Made by a program: the position numbers and the translations under genes | Origin: Stratiolaelaps scimitus | Lineage: Eukaryota > Arthropoda > Arachnida > Mesostigmata > Laelapidae | Direction of reading: 5' to 3' | DNA: 64,000 nt | Assembly: GCA_019614645.1 (NCBI GenBank) | Contig: JABWDB010000002.1 | Location: 23,983,501 to 24,047,500 of the forward strand | In this document: piece by piece, positions 1 to 10,464 of the stretch | Layout of the letters: each line of letters opens with the position of its first letter | How positions within the stretch are numbered: position 1 is the first letter of the stretch | The notes under the pieces: model-generated | Told to the model about the DNA's origin: nothing | The model's database searches: none | Seen by the model: the letters and a program-made list of their open reading frames with translations, nothing else

Positions 1-162
1 AAGCGAATGTTGTTTTCATAGAAATTCAACCTTCGTTCTTGAACTACTAGGAATAGTCACCATAACCCATTGACATGAATCACTAGAACATTCTTAAAAT
101 CAGAGTGTCGACCTTTGTCAAAGTTATTATCGAACCGAGCCCTCCTTGAGCTGTTCTTTCAG

Positions 163-244
163 CGTGCAAAGCCATGATGACGAGGAAGAACTTGAACAAC
201 ATCAACAACAAACACATCCCACATTGTCGTCCATTATAGAGCGC
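163..244 (+). CDS. Candidate internal exon, acidic/Gln-rich peptide
   Basis: This 82-nt open segment lies between a good acceptor (pyrimidine run ending TTCTTTCAG at 162) and a strong donor (CGC|GTAAGG at 245). Only one of the three frames is open across it: one base finishes a codon, then 27 codons run to a codon boundary, so it ends in phase 0. The peptide is acidic and glutamine-rich (DDEEELEQHQQQ) and ends SSIIER, typical of a disordered linker. I recognise no domain. Its end phase fits the candidate exon at 3599. Short open segments between chance splice sites are common, so this is a hypothesis that needs RNA evidence. An overlapping plus-strand ATG frame (285-644) starts inside the proposed intron and is an alternative. 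Confidence 0.25.
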
Positions 245-1869
245 GTAAGGTACCAGCGTCGCCGCATCGAACTCGAGTGAGACGATGTTTCGAAATAGGT
301 TCAAGAACGCTGTGAGCGCATATGTGAGGCTGCAGCTCTATAAGTGGGAAGCACGTCAGGTACTGCCCATGTCTCCCGGGTGCCGAGATACTAAAGGAAG
401 AAAGAAAATTACATCCAAAGAAAGCGCCAGTACAACAGCAGACGGGGCTACCACCCCGAGACGCAATGATGCCCCCATAGTAACTGCCTCTGAGCAATCC
501 AGACTTCTCAGCTTATTAGTTGCCAGCCCCCAATATCCGCTTCAGTTAGAAGGGAGGATATTCACGACCCTCTGTTGGCTGCCCCATACTAACGCTGTGC
601 GGACGAGACCCGATATGGTCGTGCACTTGTACCAGCAGCAATAGCAGCAGACTTAAACAGAATGGACACGGTCTCATCCGCAATGTGGCAAAATCGTCGA
701 GGATGAGAAAGAGAAGCAGTATGCGTCAGGACGATGTCTGTTCCTTTCATAGCGGCATTGGTTCCTCGAATCGGTGTTCGAGGATCGACAACTCGATTAT
801 CTCAGGCCACACGATAACAGAAGCAACTATCATAGAATGCGGGTGCAAGATGGCTGTGCTTTGAAAAATCTGAGGGTGAATGATTGCATGGGGGGATGGG
901 GTAAACCATCTATAATAACATATGCATAAAGGCAAGCGACGGATTGCGAAGCAGAGAATCTTTATTGATTCGCTGTTACAGTGACTACAGCGGCCTGAAA
1001 ATGTGCACTCACTTCAAAATCCTGACTCGGTGTCTCCGCCAGGTCATCCACAGGTCATCGTTGTCGACTTCAGCCGAATGCCTGCCTGCCTGGATAGCAT
1101 TGGGTACGCCTGGTGGGCCCAGCAAACCTCCGAAGGTGGTGGTACTCTGACATTAGCTCGAGCGTCCTGTGTGCTACATACATATATATATATAAACAGG
1201 ACTGTCGTACAATAACATCTTGTCGACCAAAGCGCTATAAATAGAACGAAAACATACAGAAACTAGTATTGCCAGTTCATTCCTGTTACCGAGTCATTCC
1301 TAGAAACCCATATGCACCAGAGAGCCGAGCTGTTTCCTACACGTGGACGGTTTAAGTCCGAGCCGTTCGTTCACATTGGAACTGCGACAGATGAAAGGTC
1401 AGCATGCGTAGCCGTCGTGACGCTATCGTGTTTAAATGATGACATCAACGATGGGTGTTGAAAGGTATGACCTATACCTGGATTAACCTATGCTTAGATG
1501 CGTAGGTTATCACCTAGCACTTATATTAAGAAGCGAACGCTGGAGGAACAATTGACTGACACGGCGCGGCTGGGCTTGAAATCTGTCGTTTACTGAGGTG
1601 GGTAGATGTAGGTAGATGCAAATGCTTTTCCATCTACGTCGGTTGGCGATACGGGGTAATACGGGTAGAAATGAAGAAGATAGACTAATGGTAATCTTGC
1701 AATTTATATATATATATATGAACCGCAAGATAAATGCTGATAATGCAAATTAGGTTGTCACTGCTTCGTTAAATTGTCTCTGTCTAACTATTTTTCTTTT
1801 GCTCTATACAGCGCCTTCCACCGAGATGACGTGGGTGCAGTTGAGCTTGTTCCTCCTCATTTCTAAGCT

Positions 1870-1901
1870 GGTTAAGAGCTGAGGCCTGTCAGATGGGGGA
1901 A
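1870..1901 (+). repeat. Dispersed 32-bp repeat, copy 1
   Basis: This sequence (core GTTAAGAGCTGAGG) matches 26055-26086 at 29 of 32 positions by eye. The second copy lies just upstream (5' side) of the truncated LINE. Read on the minus strand, both copies contain CTGACAG followed by CCTCAGCTCTTAACC. The rest of the flanks differ. It is probably a piece of an interspersed element that I cannot name. Confidence 0.75.
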
Positions 1902-1934
1902 CAGCTGAGGGTCAGCTCGAAAAAACAGTTAAGT

Positions 1935-1959
1935 ATATATATATATATATATATATATG
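1935..1959. repeat. (TA)n microsatellite
   Basis: Perfect TA dinucleotide run. Shorter TA runs of the same kind lie at 1705-1719, 3569-3589, 6309-6326 and 8609-8624. Confidence 0.95.
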
Positions 1960-2345
1960 CTCGTACAGCACAAGGCAACAACATGAGAGATGTGGGCCGA
2001 TGTACAGGGGCGACGTCGCTGAGCGTCATCCTGGGTCGCCAACCCAAACCCTGTACACAGTAGGCCAATAGACCAATAGTTTATCAAAGGGTGCGTATAT
2101 ATGCGTGCGCTCGTGACCGGGTGTTGAGGCCAGTTTCTGGGGAAGCCAGCAAGAAGAAGAGGGAGAGAGTCACTGTATACGGAGGAGTGTGGCCGGACTA
2201 CTGAGGCCGACGCTGATGCCGAGTAGGAGCTGAATGGGTTTATTTCATCGAGAGACCGAGAGGGGACAGCCAGAGTGGCTGGTATAATAGCTTGTAGTGC
2301 AGCTACGGCAGCGTCGCTGAGCACCAGTTGAGTTGGTATTAATGA

Positions 2346-2576
2346 CAGGAGGCTCAGCTGGCGTCGCTGCCTTCCTGGAGTCCTGTCTGGCGTTCCTTCG
2401 CCCATGAACAACGCCAACGTCGTTGGCTAGCTCTCTATTCAAAGGCAGCTGCAGAAAGAGAACAAGGGCGCGGCACCAGTAGCACAGCGTCAGCTGCTGC
2501 TGCTGCTGTGGCGGCGACAGCAGCAGCATTAGATGAACAACATGATGAACAACAACAACAACAACAACAGCAGTAG
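2346..2576 (+). CDS. Low-complexity polyAla/polyGln open frame
   Basis: This 76-codon frame is open between TGA at 2343 and TAG at 2574 and has no ATG of its own. Its C-terminal half reads as an alanine run (GCT/GCG/GCA), then a short DEQHDE segment, then eight glutamines (CAA/CAG). Such runs occur in arthropod transcription factors and RNA-binding proteins. They also arise when a trinucleotide microsatellite happens to sit in an open frame, and that explanation is at least as likely here. The opposite strand is open too, as runs of Leu/Cys or Val. Confidence 0.12.
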   Translation, partial: QEAQLASLPSWSPVWRSFAHEQRQRRWLALYSKAAAEREQGRGTSSTASAAAAAVAATAAALDEQHDEQQQQQQQQ

Positions 2577-2586
2577 CAGCAGCAGC
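2493..2586. repeat. GCT / AAC / CAG compound trinucleotide repeat
   Basis: (GCT)n at 2493-2508 is followed by GCA units, then (AAC)n at about 2547-2569 passing into (CAG)n with one TAG interruption. Confidence 0.9.
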
Positions 2587-3598
2587 AAAGGCGTGAATGG
2601 ATGGATGGATAAGCAACAAACGACTGGGACGGGGCCGGACTTTCTGATTTTCTCATCTTCGACGACAACGACGCTCAACAGCGAGCAAGCCACCGCTGTT
2701 ATCGACAAACTGCGCATTAACACCAGTCACTGTGAGCGGTTAAGCGGAGCGGAGCTACAGAACACACTGTCTGGCTGTCCGACACGAGGACGGACACGCA
2801 CTATGTATGCTATTATTATAAATAAGCTTGCCGGCTGTGGGGGGGTGTTTGGGTGGCCGATAATTAAGAGAAGGTTGTTCACCCATTGATACTGTTGTTG
2901 TCTCCCCGCATCGGCATTTTGGCGACGAGGGGATGGACAGTTGACGATAGCGTTGTTATCGATGCCAGTGGTGGCCAATGGTAATATCATACGAAAATCA
3001 ACATTTTGCAAATATATATATGTTATACTGTATCACTTAAACTTGAACCTTCTCGGCGGTGATATAGGTTGCATGTTGTACATGTGAACGTTCCAATTGT
3101 GGTGACCCTTTTTTTCTCGGAGGATGCACAATGACTGTGCTTATTTGTCAATAGAAATGTGTTTACAATGATCATTTTAGCTCTTGTGTCGCTTTACAAA
3201 TTATTTCATCTTCTCAGTATCGGTCTAGCTAAGTAGCATACATATGTTTTTTTTTACACTTCATATCTATTCAACTGCAAAGGATAGCCCGTACGCAACC
3301 GTGTAACCAATCAGAACCGATGTTCGAGCAGATATGAATCACTTTTTAAGCTAAGGCTATATATACTCAAGGTGCAGGTAATATACGAAATGTCAGAAAA
3401 ATATAGCGTGTAAAATGATGAAGTATGCTTAAAGGTTTCATTAAGCCCATATATATACATATACATAATATACGAACACTGTCCGTGAGAGTCGAAACAA
3501 CAATAGCATTCTCGTTTCAGCTTGAATGAATCTTTGTTGTGAATGATAATGCAACGCCATAGCCTGAAATATATATATATATATATATACTTTTATAG

Positions 3599-3745
3599 GA
3601 ATCGATGTCGAGCTCTTATAGCTATGTAAGTTCGTTGATGCACTCTTGTCAGGTTCGTACGTCCGTTGCCATACTGGTTGACCACAACGGCGAAACTGTT
3701 CTAATGATACCCAGCTCGCTCGTACACGTCACGCTAAGGGTAGAC
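3599..3745 (+). CDS. Candidate internal exon, 49 codons, phase 0/0
   Basis: The segment is open from a weak acceptor (CTTTTATAG, 3598) to a very good donor (GAC|GTAAGT, 3746). A better-looking acceptor inside it (CTCTTGTCAG, 3652) would give a 31-codon exon 3653-3745 in the same frame. Both start and end on codon boundaries. The 3' half encodes an alternating hydrophobic stretch (VAILVDHNGETVLMIP, then LVHVTLRVD) that looks like beta strands; the 5' half is Ser-rich. Phases agree with the candidate exons at 163-244 before it and 5572-5724 after it. No family is recognised. Confidence 0.25.
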
Positions 3746-5571
3746 GTAAGTAATTCATCTGGGCCAGTTTCACGTTTCACAAGACAAAAAACGATATATT
3801 ATTAATCTTGAGATGATGCGAGTGGAATGCTCGATGAAATTAACAATTTGTCAAGTCCAACATCTTTCTCGCCAGGTCCAGGTTACGTAGTTTGCGATGC
3901 AGCGTGGTCGTTTAAAGAATCCTTCATCGATTACAACGAATACCTCTTACCATGAGAACAGAATCCGTTGGCAAATTCTATGTTTCAAACGTACTTTTGT
4001 AGAAGCATCAACATTTTACTAAGGAAGAGACTGAACGTCAAGAACTGCAAGGCTGGGCGGGACGCTCCAATACCCTGACCGCAAATAAAATCCAACCGAG
4101 TGGTAGATATATAGAATTTCTATTACAACAACTCGTACATTTAATCTTTTTAAAGGGAAGGGGTACCAATACTGCCCTTCCCGGGTATCGCTTAGGGCAT
4201 CCCTTCAGTAGAAAAACTCATACATCTACAGCCGACTTATCTGATCCGTATTATAGTTGCCGTACATGCCTACAGTGATATACCTGGTCCACCGCAACAT
4301 CTTTATCAAATTTTACTATGGTTGGAGAGCTCAACGAGTAAAACTTGTTTACGGGGACAAAATTATACGGTTGGCTCGGTGCATCGCCAAAGGCGGATAT
4401 TCGAGATAGAGAAGACATAAGCCAATACTATTCCCGAATGTTTGTTTGAAGTCAACAACTCGATTTGCGTTTTTAGATTCCCTCGAATGAACAGCAGAGT
4501 TTTCGGCGCCCGGAGCTAGCTGACGTGTCCGACTAGATTTCGTATTTCATCACAGCTACTTGAGCAGCCTGTCTGGTGATCTATGCGTACGTGCACTTTG
4601 TCCTTGGCGTTATTTGAGTGACCGTTCGTAGACTGCTTTGAAAAGGGAAAATCGAAGGTCCCACTGACGGACTGGACCGATGCCGAATATAAGCGATTGT
4701 CGTAATAAAAAATCTATCGTTTACAGATGCATTTCCGCTGGTTTTTGATAATACCCATGATCTAAAGGCAAACTGCGTTCGATAAATGCCTTTCACAAGC
4801 ACTGCGTCGTTTTTCTGTAAGCAACACCTAGGCAAACTTCGTTGATTCCGCGCGTACTGGGTGAAGGAACTATGTTGCAAGTGCGGTAAGTTGACATTTA
4901 TTGAAAAACAAAGTCGATATCACAGGGGCACACAGCCTGGACAAATAGGCTGGAAGTGCGTCCCAGGTCGCAGGTTGAACATCTACAGTGTGTTTGGATT
5001 TTTCTCGGGGAAGATAGGAGGTACCGCAAGGTAGGCGAGAGACTTGTTGCGGTGGACAGCTTCCGTTAAAAAATCGAAATGAGTAGATACTTGAATCAGG
5101 AAGTGTTGTAGCGACTTCGATTCCTTTGATTTGTGAAAAAAAATATTAACGCACATCATTATGGGTCACACAAAAAAGCCCTTGTCATTACCACTCGATC
5201 CAAGAAGAAATTACTGCTGATGCAGTTAGTAAATGTCTGCGCAAGCATCGTCTTAGTTCCAACTCGCAGTTTCAGTAGCCAGTGGGTCGTGTTTTGCTGC
5301 GTAAATCTGTGCGCGTTGACAGATGCGAAAGGAGATGTACCTGTGAGAGCTCCACGGAGAGCTGGAACCCAGACGCCAAAAAACCAGACGAATCGAATCC
5401 TCGTGCTTGCGTTGAACTGAATCACTTGAGATGATCAAATAAACAAAATCAAATTCACGTGGATATAAGCGATATGCAGCACACACATACACACAAAATG
5501 TATAAATCTGCAGGTGAGCGCTAGAAATTCGACTGAGCAACTTGCCGTCTAGAGTCCTATTCTACTAACAG
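3746..5571. other. No clear gene
   Basis: Moderately AT-rich sequence. A minus-strand frame at 4581-4880 includes an acceptor-like TTGCTTACAG near 4817, and a plus-strand frame runs at 5133-5420. Neither resembles a known protein, so I leave both unassigned. GGTCGCAGGTTGAAC near 4968 resembles a tRNA box B but has no matching box A. Confidence 0.5.
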
Positions 5572-5724
5572 GCAGACATGTGGCCTGTCAGTGTTTCACA
5601 GAAAAAAAATTTAGTATCAGCAGCATTCATAAACATACGCATACTGTCCTGTGGAGCGCAGTCGCCACAAGCGTTTTATGATGACTGCAAGCTTACAGAT
5701 CGTCGATATTTACAGAACTCCGAG
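5572..5724 (+). CDS. Candidate internal exon, 51 codons, phase 0/0
   Basis: This open segment is preceded by CCTATTCTACTAACAG, which holds a branchpoint-like CTAAC, and is followed by the strong donor GAG|GTAAGA at 5725. It starts and ends on codon boundaries. The peptide contains three cysteines and mixed hydrophobic and polar residues (AAFINIRILSCG, then FYDDCKL). No domain is recognised. The phases allow it to be joined to 3599-3745 upstream and 9440-9585 downstream. Codon choice shows no clear bias, so confidence stays low. Confidence 0.2.
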
Positions 5725-6540
5725 GTAAGAAAGGACATTTCGTCCATACATTCGTGTACACACATGTGCGAAATACTAGGACAGGAGTAATAGTGACCCA
5801 GATTGCTAATGGCCACCAATATTGGTTACTTTGGTGCTGATATTCCGGCCTGTGGTGATATACGTGCTAGTATTATAATATTATTATTGTGAGCGGAACA
5901 CGATGCAATAACGAAAGCCTGATTGGTCATCTGGCCAGCTAGAGCACAAGTGACGGTAGGCCGTGATCCTTAGGCTTCTGGTTCTTGGCGCTGCCTTCCA
6001 CGTCTTGCGACTCATGCTAATGGATTGACCCGAGCGCCCCAGAAAACATATAAGCAAGTTCACGTAGCAATAGCACGCGCAGAGGGATGGCCATCTGTAT
6101 ACAGACGGCTGAGGACAAATCACATACAGTCTATTGAGCAAATTGTGTATAGCGAAGTATGTATATCATAGAATAAGGGCAGTGTTTAGAGTGATCGACA
6201 CTCACAAAGACATGCATGGTTTCTAATCAACGATGTTTCGACTACTTGATTGAATTCTGTATGCATGCAGGCACGCAGACTTTCATATATATATAAAGTA
6301 TATAATATATGTATATATATATATATCAGATGGAAGCAGTCACTATCTCTCTTCTCACTGCTGTGTATAAACACATCAACGTAAGTCAAGGTGAATCGGA
6401 ATTATACAGCAGGCAGAGCAATTATTGAGTTGTACTTCACTCTAAAGGCGACGGGCTTCGTAGACATGCAATCGAGAATACTGTACTCTACACTAGATTT
6501 TTTGTTAGCGACAATCCCCATTATTGGCAATTTCAATCTC
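5725..6540. other. No gene seen; short TA repeats
   Basis: AT-rich, with TA runs at about 6285-6295 and 6309-6326. Open frames at 5884-6141 and 6186-6389 on the minus strand are not protein-like; the latter owes its Tyr-Ile run to the TA repeat. Confidence 0.5.
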
Positions 6541-7080
6541 TCACTCGACCGACCGACTCTCGAAATGAAAGTGTGCCTTTATTCTGACTTTTTCTAACTC
6601 TATATCTGTTGACGTACTATGCTCATCTATCGAATCTAATATCTCATCTGAATCACTAAAAATAGTGAAACAGCTTTTCATTTTTATTTCTGTCTCACGC
6701 ACGGTTAGATCGTTCATCTTGAGCCGCTTAGAGTCACTGGCTAATCTGTCAAGCAATACGATCTGTTGATTTGTGACGGCAAGACGTTCAATGCAAGGCC
6801 CCCATATATCGGCGAGTAGATCGGCCCGCATGATCGGATCGGACCGTGTCGGACGGTTTAACCCTTTGTGGCGGCTTGGTAGTGACGCGCTGTCGTTGAA
6901 GCACGACCGCCCCCCACAGTGGCATTGTTCGGCAACGACTGTTTTCAATGATGGCGACTTTGCGGCTTCATTACGACGATATCTCGACTTTATTGTCATG
7001 CGCGCTGTAATTCGATAATATCGCAGATCGTTCTTTGACAAGGTGGCGTGATCACCCAGCTGATGCTTTTTTTGCAACAT
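6541..7080 (-). CDS. Hypothetical 179-aa protein, unknown function
   Basis: An ATG-started frame of 179 codons, one of the longest in the window and not in a GC-rich island, which makes chance openness less likely. The product is hydrophilic. The N-terminal 40 residues are basic, a CHCGGRSC cluster lies near residue 55, and the C-terminal 80 residues alternate Leu/Ile with Asp/Glu/Lys (LLDRLASDSKRLK, then SDSDEILDSIDEH), suggesting helix and an acidic tail. No signal peptide or membrane segment is visible. I recognise no family. It could be a single-exon gene, a 3' exon or a remnant of a mobile element. The plus strand is also open at 6773-7018, so chance remains possible. Confidence 0.33.
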   Translation of the reverse strand: MLQKKHQLGDHATLSKNDLRYYRITARMTIKSRYRRNEAAKSPSLKTVVAEQCHCGGRSCFNDSASLPSRHKGLNRPTRSDPIMRADLLADIWGPCIERLAVTNQQIVLLDRLASDSKRLKMNDLTVRETEIKMKSCFTIFSDSDEILDSIDEHSTSTDIELEKVRIKAHFHFESRSVE

Positions 7081-7291
7081 ATGGAGAGTGTCTCTCGAGT
7101 GCAGCTTCCGACTGCGCTTCGTTCCAGGTCATTAATGAAGCACAAAAACTCAATGCAAGTAAGGTGGGACGGGCCTTGGAACCCTGGTGACGATATGGAG
7201 CGTTGCTCTGCTGTGGAAACTCAATGAGCTTCCACGTGTTCGGAAATATCAGAGTAATCGGAAGAAGTACTGTCGTCAGTGAACCCGGCAT

Positions 7292-8048
7292 CGGGTAAGT
7301 TGAAAAGTTTATTGATTAGAACTCTTTTCGTAGGATCGTATACGATAAATTGGGATATATGAGGAATCGTTGAATAATTCAAATATCTATTTTAAATAAA
7401 TGATATTTGGACTTAAGTGAACATGAGTTAGTCTAGTTGGAACAGGATTGTGATCATTTTGGTCGCGGAAGTTTGTTTTCTAAAAAAGTAAAATTGAAAT
7501 CGATAACAATAAGCTCTTGTTGTATCATGTTCAACGTTCGGAAAGAGAAGTTTAAATTAAAATATACGTATATAAAATAGCTCTGTTAAAAATAGAAGTT
7601 GTATAACACTGATATTAGTGTAATTGGAATCAGTAGAAGGGACCTTACTCTACGAAATGTAACGTTTTTAAGTATTCGATCTTCTAATTAAAAATAAATC
7701 TACTGTAATGTTAATTGAGCTACGTGACCTTCGGAACGCTCTATGTACATATATCAGTACAGATATAGTTGCGTTAACCAAAGAATGAATATGTTCCCCC
7801 CAAAGTTCTGAAGGTCAACAATGGACTCCAGCAGATGCTTTCACTTCACTTTTTTTAATTTTATCGCAATGTAGATGAATCCAAAGTCATGCTGGAATAT
7901 AATTATAATTAGCAATTCATTACTTAATTCATCAACGTGTCTAAGACCTATTCCTCTACTGCCGAGATGCTAAGAAGCCAGTAGCCAGAGATTTTCGGCA
8001 TTCAAGTAGTTATACTTACCTACAGAACGAATTGTGCTCTAGACATAG
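7292..8048. other. AT-rich, nothing recognised
   Basis: No open frame of note. ATG at 7874 follows a pyrimidine-rich acceptor-like stretch but opens only a 32-codon frame. Confidence 0.6.
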
Positions 8049-8393
8049 CTATAGAATTTGAGAAGGCGTAGGGAATATGAGGCAAAGCTCTGGCGCTGTA
8101 TGCGGTAAAAATGAAATGAGTTTTGGTCTGGGGAGCCAGTAGTCACTGAAACGTGTCATATAGCGGAAATGGGCCGGAACCCCGTCTGGCTGACAACTGC
8201 TGAACAATATGGAACTGACTTCTGGAATCGGTTTAGTACCAAGGTGGCCCCCATGGGACGCAACTAGAATACGTGAATTATACCAATACAGGACTGATGG
8301 ATTCCACTCCACTATGTAAGCATTTAAGTCCAGCCTCTCGATGAGGTGAACTTGCCACGTTCTCAGCCACTTTATTCCGTGGATGGCATCCAA
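8049..8393 (-). pseudogene. Decayed Tc1/mariner-type transposase fragment
   Basis: The 114-residue frame carries QPDGVPAHF at residues 68-76, close to the catalytic-core signature of Tc1/mariner transposases (F/W-Q-Q-D-G/N-A-P-x-H). It is followed at about 20 residues by LPHTAPELCLI (96-106), in the position of the family's W/L-P-x-x-S-P-D-L segment. The second Q of QQD is replaced by P, the SPD aspartate by Glu, and the frame ends soon after, so the last catalytic acidic residue is not evident. The upstream 60 residues are too degraded to assign. No N-terminal DNA-binding part or terminal inverted repeats are seen. This is a fossil, unrelated in position to the mariner at 58711. Confidence 0.4.
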
Positions 8394-9439
8394 GCTTTCT
8401 TAGCAGGAGAGCCCTGTACACGCATTTATGCAAGTGCACGAACATACAAAGAGGCCCATAGTACGTTTACTGTTAGCAAAGAAGTAAGAAGAAAGAGGTC
8501 ACTTACTCTGCTTCAACATCAGCTTCAATTATGAGGCTGTTTTATATACTGCTTTAACTTAAATACCGCTACTTCGCTCCCTCTATACCTAACGTTTCGA
8601 TGCCAGTACATATATATATATATAATAACAAACGGTATCGTCACGACATATATATCTGCAGTAATTATTTGGATTTGTTCTAACCTGCGGATAGTTGCAA
8701 TACTGCGCCTAGTCATACATGCTCGTAACAGTCTACCTAAGCACGCCTGAACATTCTGATCAAGCTGATCGTGCTGTATGCACTCAGGTTTGTCGTACTG
8801 TGCGTTCATAAATAGCTACCATATGGCACGACAAACAGAAAAACAACTATTTCTGTTGTCCCAAAAAAAATTCAAGATTCGTTTGTTTTCTACCGTCATC
8901 AGAAGTGGCTGACCAACGAGGCCAGCGGGTGTTGTCTATGAGTGTACCCACTCATGGGTGGCTCAATTCAACTGGTCAAGGAAATTCCCTTCCTTTCCCT
9001 TTCTTTGTGATGGCGAGACACGTGATTTGTTACCACCCTTCCTTGTGGCATGCCTGCCCAGCATGTGCAGTCATCTTCATGTGTCTCGTGGCAGCCCTAA
9101 ACGACAAACGGACTAAGTGGATTCATCGCTTGATGCGATTGCCAATCTCATTTGCCTCTCATCTTGTCCGGGCAGCAGGAGGAGGATTGGGGGTTGAACA
9201 CACACACACACAGACTGGCGAGCCTTGCTACTGTCCCGACGTCACCCCCACCTAGAAAGCATCCACCAGAGGACCGATCAACCAGCCACCGAAGTAACCC
9301 CAAATGTCTTGAGGAATTGTAGTAAGGGTAAGTGCGGGTGAGGCCAATACACGCGGATGTCATTCAGATTAGCCAACATCACATGTCTATGGGGATGACA
9401 CGTCAACCCGCAGAGAACGTATATATCACTCACCCACAG

Positions 9440-9585
9440 TCAACTCCGTCAGATAGCTCCTCTTTGGTGGTGGTACTGGTTGGTGTAGCAGTGGTGTGGC
9501 TGGCCACTGTAACAAGCTTAGGCCGTCGCAGGCCGATCGTGGCTCAGCCCGATAGTGAATCCCGAGCGGCGGGATCTAAGAGACA
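9440..9585 (+). CDS. Candidate exon encoding a transmembrane segment
   Basis: The exon begins after ATCACTCACCCACAG (9439) in phase 0. It is open for 48 codons plus two bases to a modest donor, ACA|GTATAG, at 9586. The peptide has a Ser/Thr-rich start (STPSDSSS), an uninterrupted hydrophobic run of about 20 residues (LVVVLVGVAVVWLAT...), then RRR and a polar tail. That is the usual layout of a single-pass membrane anchor with its cytoplasmic stop-transfer signal. Its end phase matches the start of the strong candidate exon at 9808. Because GT-rich DNA can encode Val/Leu runs by chance, this is only a moderate case. Confidence 0.28.
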
Positions 9586-9807
9586 GTATAGAATTTTGGT
9601 GGCAAAATGCTTACATGCACATATATACATCGAGGACAAGATGCACATGACAATATAGGTGACAATAGTAAGAAGCTCGTTAATCCATGTGGGCAATGGA
9701 AGCATTTCGGTACGTCAGCTATGGTCGTGCGAGTGCAGGTGATCTGTATTGTAGTACACAGTCTGCCCCTTGCTTTCTCTCTCTCCCTCCCTCCCTCCTG
9801 TGTCTAG

Positions 9808-9967
9808 TAATTCGTTGCCAAGCAGGTTCCAGAAACGAAGTTTGATTCCCTTCAGTGGGAGCTCGGGTGATACTTCACTTGAGCCTGCAGATCTCAAAAT
9901 CCCTACGAATGACTCACTCAATCAATGGGCAGTTCGAACTGTAGACCGGATAACAGTGATCAAATAA
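9808..9967 (+). CDS. Candidate terminal exon, cytoplasmic-tail-like peptide
   Basis: One of the best splice acceptors in the window stands just before it: about 35 pyrimidine-rich bases (CTTTCTCTCTCTCCCTCC...) ending TGTCTAG at 9807. One base completes a codon, then 52 codons run to TAA at 9965. The peptide is polar, Ser/Arg-rich at first (RFQKRSLIPFSGSSGD) and then LEPADLKIPTNDSLNQWAV. With 9440-9585 it would form the basic, Ser-rich cytoplasmic tail of a single-pass membrane protein. An AATAAA lies 150 bases downstream at 10117. Function unknown. Confidence 0.38.
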
Positions 9968-10116
9968 GCAGCGTTCTACGAGTCGGAGTATCTATGTAGT
10001 AACTGAGATCGGTAGTTACAAGGGTGCCGCGTTCCTTATCTAGCTTTGTAATATTTTTAGTATGTCTTAATTTTTCATACTTCATCGTGCCCATTAGCCA
10101 GTAGTACACGCCAACT

Positions 10117-10122
10117 AATAAA
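10117..10122 (+). terminator. Candidate poly(A) signal AATAAA
   Basis: AATAAA about 150 bases after the stop codon of the candidate terminal exon 9808-9967. Such hexamers are frequent in AT-rich DNA, so its meaning depends on that exon being real. Confidence 0.3.
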
Positions 10123-10464
10123 TAAGAGCGAAACATTTGAGGTAACTAAATATGATAAAACTTTCGAAATATTCTGTGTCGGAGTAATTCTTAATTAATT
10201 ATACCGCAGCATGCACATAGTTTCCCAAACAGTAAAAGGAGATAAATCTATGCTATATAACTGGCTGATTTATTTCTAGATCTCTTTGAGGTTCGTAACA
10301 GTGGAGCTTGCCTACATTTTTCAACGTCTTTGAGTTACCATCATATCTCCCTTGGCTTCTTGGACGCTCGAGGAAAACATAATACCACACACATCTGTAT
10401 AAAATTCCATTGCTTGGCTCGACACCGAATGACCACTGCAGAAAAATGGATTGCGCTCTCTCAC

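Larger units (their letters stand above)
245..3598. other. Non-coding stretch with simple repeats and weak open frames
   Basis: No recognisable gene. It holds TA repeats near 1182-1194, 1705-1719 and 1935-1959, a GCT/AAC/CAG trinucleotide tract at 2493-2586, and one copy of a dispersed 32-bp repeat at 1870-1901. Unassigned open frames include 285-644 (+), 1003-1215 (+) and 1929-2417 (-). A strong acceptor-like site ends at 1810 (TTTTGCTCTATACAG), followed by a 17-codon frame to TAA at 1865. Confidence 0.5.

Noticed and set aside
2533..2889. 118-codon frame starting with a polyAsn/polySer run
   Set aside because: The run is a frame of the AAC/CAG microsatellite and the rest lacks protein-like features; other frames are equally open.
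8903..9255. Open frame of about 117 codons after an acceptor-like TTTTCTACCGTCATCAG
   Set aside because: The start phase does not fit the 5572-5724 exon, the frame runs into a CA repeat, and no domain is recognised. Kept only as an alternative exon.
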